A model generated the notes under the pieces. It ran no database searches, was not told the origin of the DNA, and saw only the letters and a list, made by a program, of their open reading frames with translations. Made by a program: the position numbers and the translations under genes. DNA of 64,000 nt from Sipunculus nudus (lineage: Eukaryota > Annelida > Sipuncula > Golfingiida > Sipunculidae). Below are positions 59,594-64,000 of this stretch, piece after piece; position 1 is the first letter of the stretch; each line of letters begins with the position of its first letter. The stretch is taken from contig CM049320.1 in assembly GCA_026874595.1 (NCBI GenBank), forward strand, positions 38,750,714 through 38,814,713, given 5' to 3'.

Positions 59594-60001
59594 TCATAAT
59601 AAGAACAGGGGGTTCTTTCTGTACATTGCGGCAATGCCATATTCCTCAATGCGCAAGAAAAAAAATCCCCGAATATTTTCCGTAATTTGCTGAAAATAGG
59701 ATGCGAAAGCATTGAAATTCTTTATGAACCATAATTTTAGATCCATCTGCTGCTCTTTGAAATTAAATTGATGTGATGTCCATAATGTCCATATAATCAA
59801 AGCTAAAATATGCAGAAAGACATATACATAAGCTAAAATAAATTTAAGGGGCGGGCATGCGCAGTCGCCCCACTGTAAATGCCCTTGGCGATGACCTATA
59901 ATAATCCTATGCAGTAAAACGGAATAACATTCAAGACTACAAAAAGTACTGACATGCGAACAATAGAAACTAATGTTCACGGAAACCAAATGCACACACA
60001 A
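59594..60001 (-). CDS. 135-codon ORF of unknown status
   Basis: The longest non-repetitive frame in the window, starting M-C-V-H-L-V-S-V-N. It has a hydrophobic middle (about residues 53-75) and a more polar second half with N-F-K-E-Q-Q-M-D-L-K. It overlaps a GC box and NRF1-like motif (59848-59863), which argues for promoter DNA rather than coding. No splice signals and no domain recognised. Confidence 0.15.
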   Translation of the reverse strand: MCVHLVSVNISFYCSHVSTFCSLECYSVLLHRIIIGHRQGHLQWGDCACPPLKFILAYVYVFLHILALIIWTLWTSHQFNFKEQQMDLKLWFIKNFNAFASYFQQITENIRGFFFLRIEEYGIAAMYRKNPLFLL

Positions 60002-60906
60002 TATGTAAATACATAAACATGTAAAATCTGACCAAGAAAGCCGCGGTAAAACGCCAGCAAGTCGTTTGATGTGTTCATGCGAATCGGTACGTCAAGCTCC
60101 GGGGCGCAAACTTGCCAAAGTTGTTGCAAAAAGATTCAGTCCTCATTCACTGAAGGTTTGTCACAAGTGTTACCACCTTGTATTATGCAATATGTAAAAA
60201 CTTTTTTATCCAGCAAAAACTGTCTTGTTGTGTCTGGCTTTTGATCAGCGCATATTGTCCGGACTGATGCGCACCGCGGAAACCAACATGGCGCTGCGGG
60301 CTCGCTTGGTTGGCAAGGTCTTCATATGGATTCAGCTGCACGTACTAACGTTGAACAAAACCAGTGCTTGTACTGAAGCAGCAACACACGTGGAGGGGTA
60401 CCACCTTCTGTACACAATGCATGCCGGGCATGAGCACAGCAGTGAACCATGCATGCTGCCTGGACACACACCAACACACACACACAAAACAATAAGGAAA
60501 TTCGGCAAACCTGGATAGGAAAAAATTGGCGGCTGGCGGATTGAGACTTTCATTCGCCCGGGTGCATGCGCCTTGGCCCTCTTTCAGTTAGAGCTTCACA
60601 TTCACCCAATCGGGTAGGTAGGCTCTCTGACTTGTCCAATGGTGTCTTTTCTTCTTGCCTTCAGGATAGCAGGTTGCAAGCCGCGCTGATCGATACAATA
60701 TGGGCACAGAGCTATGACCCGCTGACTGTCACACTAACAGTGGCAAAAAAAGGCCCCATAAAAAACTAGAATATGCCTTTCCTGGATAATACCACACACT
60801 ACTAACTACCTACCTTACAGAGCGGCCTCAATCGTTCCCATATCCTCGTTCCCTGGCCATATCAAAAGGGGGCTGAACATGTATTTTGCTGAGCGCATGC
60901 GCACGA
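59848..60906. promoter_or_regulatory. CpG-richer promoter-like region with several NRF1-type sites
   Basis: GGGGCGGG GC box (59848-59855) overlapping GCATGCGCA (59855-59863); a YY1-like CAACATGGCGCTG (60285-60297); palindromic GGTGCATGCGCC (60561-60572); and a perfect NRF1-type GCGCATGCGCAC (60893-60904). CpG is much denser than elsewhere. The direction is undetermined and there may be more than one start. Confidence 0.4.
60288..60518 (+). CDS. ORF from a YY1-context ATG (uncertain)
   Basis: ATG in AACCAACATGGCGCTGCGG opens M-A-L-R-A-R-L-V-G-K-V-F-I-W-I-Q-L-H-V-L and stays open for 76 codons. Purine-first is about 59% over the first 46 codons. The sequence near 60350 contains weak donors only (CAC|GTACTA). 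The upstream in-frame extension to 60225 uses a poorer start. It may be 5' UTR rather than coding. Confidence 0.2.
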   Translation: MALRARLVGKVFIWIQLHVLTLNKTSACTEAATHVEGYHLLYTMHAGHEHSSEPCMLPGHTPTHTHKTIRKFGKPG

Positions 60907-62029
60907 CTCCACAGCAATTTTTCTAACTTAAAATACATGCGCATCAACACAAGTTTGAAGCCTAGTAGGGGAATACAGGTTGGGTAATTTGCATGTCCAA
61001 TCAGTGATCACCCTGGCATTATGCAACAGATACACCACATCCATAGGCAGCTAGACAAGTCATGTTTTTTATCTGGAGTGTGTATGTGCTCAATTGGGAG
61101 CCGGCAAAAGACTCGGGTGCATTTTTAGGCCAAGGCGACTAGGGAATGTAAATAAACTTTACACACCATGTCTAGCAAGATGGGTCTGGTGTTTGAATGT
61201 GCCTAGCCAGCTAGACCACTCAAGGTTACCAGATATACCTGTCTGCGAAGCACAATGCTGCGTTCTCCACTTTTTAGGCCAACCCACAACTGTGTAAATA
61301 CACACAAAAAAACCTAGCTCAACCGGTCCCTCGCTCAGGCTGCCCACTGAGGTGTAAAAATGCCTCACCCAATTTATCCATGTGTTTCTTTCATTACAAT
61401 TTTTCTCTCTTCTGTCACTCTTTTGGTTGGTTAAAAGGAGTACCATCTAAAAAATGTCAGTTCAACAACCAACCCTCTTAACTGATAGACTTACAACTTG
61501 TTTATTCAACAGTTAACTCATCCTCAATCATGCATTTAATACTGCCGAATGTGTCAATACCTGTGTTAAAACTAATCCTGTAAAACCAGCAGTCATAAAA
61601 AATCGAGGCATGTTTGTTCAAGTTATTAAACAAATCTATGATTCCATTATAAACCGAGCAACAGGTGTGAACTGCAGGTAAAAAGATAATGCTTATGAGC
61701 TAACATGTATATCACAAATGAAGCTTCACTATCAATTAAAAGCCTGCCTATAATATCCACTCTGTGCTCATAGTGAACACCTTTTATCTGGGTAAGCCAG
61801 GCGACAATATATTACATTATACACACACATTTTGACACCAGTACAAAAGTCAGCCTGATTTTTTTGTGACCACCTTCAAAACTGTGTAGTACACTATGTG
61901 ATTACCACTACACCTGTGTGATAACGAATGTCGTTGTGCTGTGTTATTGCTACATTCATCATCAGACCATCATTTAGTTAAAGTAGCAATGCTATTAACT
62001 GAAAGGCAACATACGCCATTATTGACACA
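60907..62029. other. noncoding stretch
   Basis: GC-richer up to about 61350 with overlapping unsupported ORFs on both strands; CCAAT at 60999-61003. Nothing further is supported. Confidence 0.4.
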
Positions 62030-63600
62030 TTCTGTCAATGACATAACAGAGGTGTCACTGACCTTACACAGAAATGCTGTCAATGAAATAATATTTGAAT
62101 GCTGTCAGTGAAATAATGTTTAAATGCTGCCAATGATGTTTAGGCATCAAAGTGTTCAAACTGCTTCATACAAGGAGACGCACTTCTAGTGTAAGACCAT
62201 AGAGCACTTTGATTGATTAAACACAGGGGCTTACTCATTGAATAAATTCAATATCCTGCCACTGACAAGACACAGGAAAGACGTCAAATACTTGACATGC
62301 AGCTTCAGAGAGAGCTGTCATTAGCTGGACAGGGAATTTCAGTGGATTTTTGTTACTGACCAGACACGAGTGATTTCAAACACTTGACACATGTACTGCC
62401 AGGTATATTGGGTCAGTAGCTGGAAACAGAACATTAATGGATTCTTGTCACTGACCTACACACAGGTGTCAATGACATGACAGGGAATGTCATAGTGTCA
62501 TGTCACTGAATCTGCACAGGAATGATCACTGACCAGACTCAGGGGTGATGTCAATGTCTACACACAGTATGTCAATGACATGACAGGGAATGTCATAGTG
62601 TCATGTCACTGAATCTACACAGGACTGATAACTGACCAGACTCAGGGGTGATGTCAATGTCTACACACAGTATGTCATTGACATGACAGGGAATGTCATA
62701 GTGTCATGTCACTGAATCTGCACAGGAATGATCACTGACCAGACTCAGGGGTGATGTCAATGTCTACACACAGTATGTCAATGACATGACAGGGAATGTC
62801 ATAGTGTCATGTCACTGAATCTACACAGGACTGATAACTGACCAGACTCAGGGGTGATGTCAATGTCTACACACAGTATGTCAATGACATGACAGGGAAT
62901 GTCATAGTGTCATGTCACTGAATCTGCACAGGAATGATCACTGACCAGACTCAGGAGTGATGTCAATGTCTACACACAGTATGTCATTGACATGACAGGG
63001 AATGTCATAGTGTCATGTCACTGAATCTGCACAGGAATGATCACTGACCTGGCACTGGATGTCAACTACTGGTTTCCAGCAACAACACAGAAAGTGCTAT
63101 AAATGGATTGCTACAGGTACAAGTGGATTCAAGCCACGAACTGATCATAGGTGTGGTGTTAATGACATTCACTGACAGGAAACAGTGGTGGTGTGATTCT
63201 TAATGTCAGTGGAGTCCAGTCATAGACTTGAAACATCAGTGGTGTCAATTAATTGACATGAAATGTCAGTGGAATCTAGTCATTGAGTTGACACATGTCA
63301 GTGAAATCCAGTCACTGAGTTGACACAAGCATGGTATTATTAACATGACACAGAATGTCAGTGGAGGTAAGTAACTGAATGGATTCAGGAGTAGCTACAA
63401 TGACATGATATGGAATACTAGTTGATTCTAGCCACTGACTGGACACAAGAGTGGTGTCAATGACTTGACAATGAATGTCAGTGTGGTTCCTGTGTTATGT
63501 CACTGAATGGACACAGGACTGGTGTCAGTTACTTGACATGCAATGTCATTGTAGTCCTGTCACTGACTGGACAGAGGAGTGCTGTCAATGATTTGACATA
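62030..63600 (+). repeat. TGTCAATGACATGACA-type degenerate satellite region
   Basis: The whole region is built from short phrases such as 'gtcaatgacatgacaggaatgtca' and 'gtcactgactggacacaggagtg' at roughly 50-bp spacing, diverged except for the homogeneous core at 62467-63084. Confidence 0.8.
62467..63084 (+). repeat. 103-bp tandem array with alternating A/B variants
   Basis: Copies start at 62467, 62570, 62673, 62776, 62879 and 62982, exactly 103 bp apart. Copies 1, 3 and 5 read 'ctgcacaggaatgatcactg' and copies 2 and 4 read 'ctacacaggactgataactg', giving a 206-bp higher-order unit; copy 6 is A-type and then the array decays. Each copy contains TGACATGACA...TGTCATGTCA, a 10-bp hairpin arm pair. 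Confidence 0.95.
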
Positions 63601-64000
63601 GCAAGTAGCAAGTCCTATTTTTTACTTAAAAGTTCAATGTTATTGACATGAACACTATATGGTGTTTTAGTTCCATACATTGTTATGACAGGAAAAATTA
63701 TCCAAAGAATTAACACACAAAAGTACATAAATTGTTTCACAAATATGAGTAAACTAAGTACCTACAAAATATTGTCTTCTTAAGACCCTGTGATAATAAA
63801 TAGTTGTTAATTTAGGCTTACCTGTGCAAGTACATAAACTCTTTATATTACAAGCAGCAATGATCCGGTCTTCTGTCTCATAATTGACAATTCAATCTGA
63901 CTTCAAGTCGGCAAGTATTTCAAAGTACGATTATGTATAAGTTAACTCGCCTGACTCTTATACGATCACACACAGATCGATATCTTTTGTGAAATGTTGC
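63601..64000. other. noncoding stretch
   Basis: Nothing supported. Confidence 0.4.

Overview
This window reads as AT-rich, gene-poor animal DNA, most likely from a marine mollusc (a bivalve is my best guess). The basis is: mostly intron-like or intergenic sequence with no long conserved ORFs; tRNA-derived SINE-like heads with RNA polymerase III A/B boxes; TA-flanked pogo/Tigger-like MITEs with CAGTGGAACC ends; hAT-like MITEs (CAGGGTTCC and CAGGGCTCG ends); repeats crowded with TGACCTTGACC; and a composite repeat of about 2 kb with terminal hairpins, a core array of about 180 bp and a degenerate ACGG microsatellite, which is the layout of the bivalve pearl / Helentron-associated elements. There are no bacterial operons, CRISPR arrays, rRNA genes or intact tRNA genes. 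No autonomous transposase or reverse transcriptase is visible.

Gene content is thin and inferred from splice signals and codon bias, not from homology. The best locus is on the minus strand. A promoter at about 22.84-22.99 kb (ZNF143-, NRF1- and CRE-like motifs) precedes an ATG that opens a 17-nt coding segment (MAEIS + AG) ending at a consensus donor. A second well-formed minus-strand exon lies at 9166-9242. Further candidate exons, all of low to moderate confidence, are 25174-25367 (-), 39737-39902 (-), 53643-53918 (-), 5144-5243 (+), 15908-15948 (+), 27077-27298 (+), 35155-35274 (+) and 56099-56208 (+). CpG-rich promoter-like stretches lie at 35.1-35.6 kb and 59.8-60.95 kb.

Layout. 0-9.1 kb: AGGTCA-rich repeat, a 1.4-kb element with perfect 27-bp terminal inverted repeats, RFX-like motifs, a 325-bp tandem repeat and a hAT-like MITE. 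9.1-22.8 kb: presumed introns of the minus-strand locus with five satellite or minisatellite blocks. 22.8-28.8 kb: promoter, 53-bp and 39-bp arrays, a MITE and two tRNA-like heads. 28.8-41.5 kb: mostly featureless, with one inverted-repeat element and scattered exon candidates. 41.5-51.6 kb: dense repeats (two hairpin-ended composite elements, three Tigger-like MITEs, a 30-bp array). 51.6-62 kb: mostly featureless plus a promoter-like CpG-rich region. 62-63.6 kb: a 103-bp array with alternating A/B variants.

I did not find a convincing new gene system. The most interesting structure is in the repeats: a nested hairpin-ended element pair, MITEs carrying promoter-like or nuclear-receptor-like motifs, and higher-order tandem arrays whose units contain hairpins.
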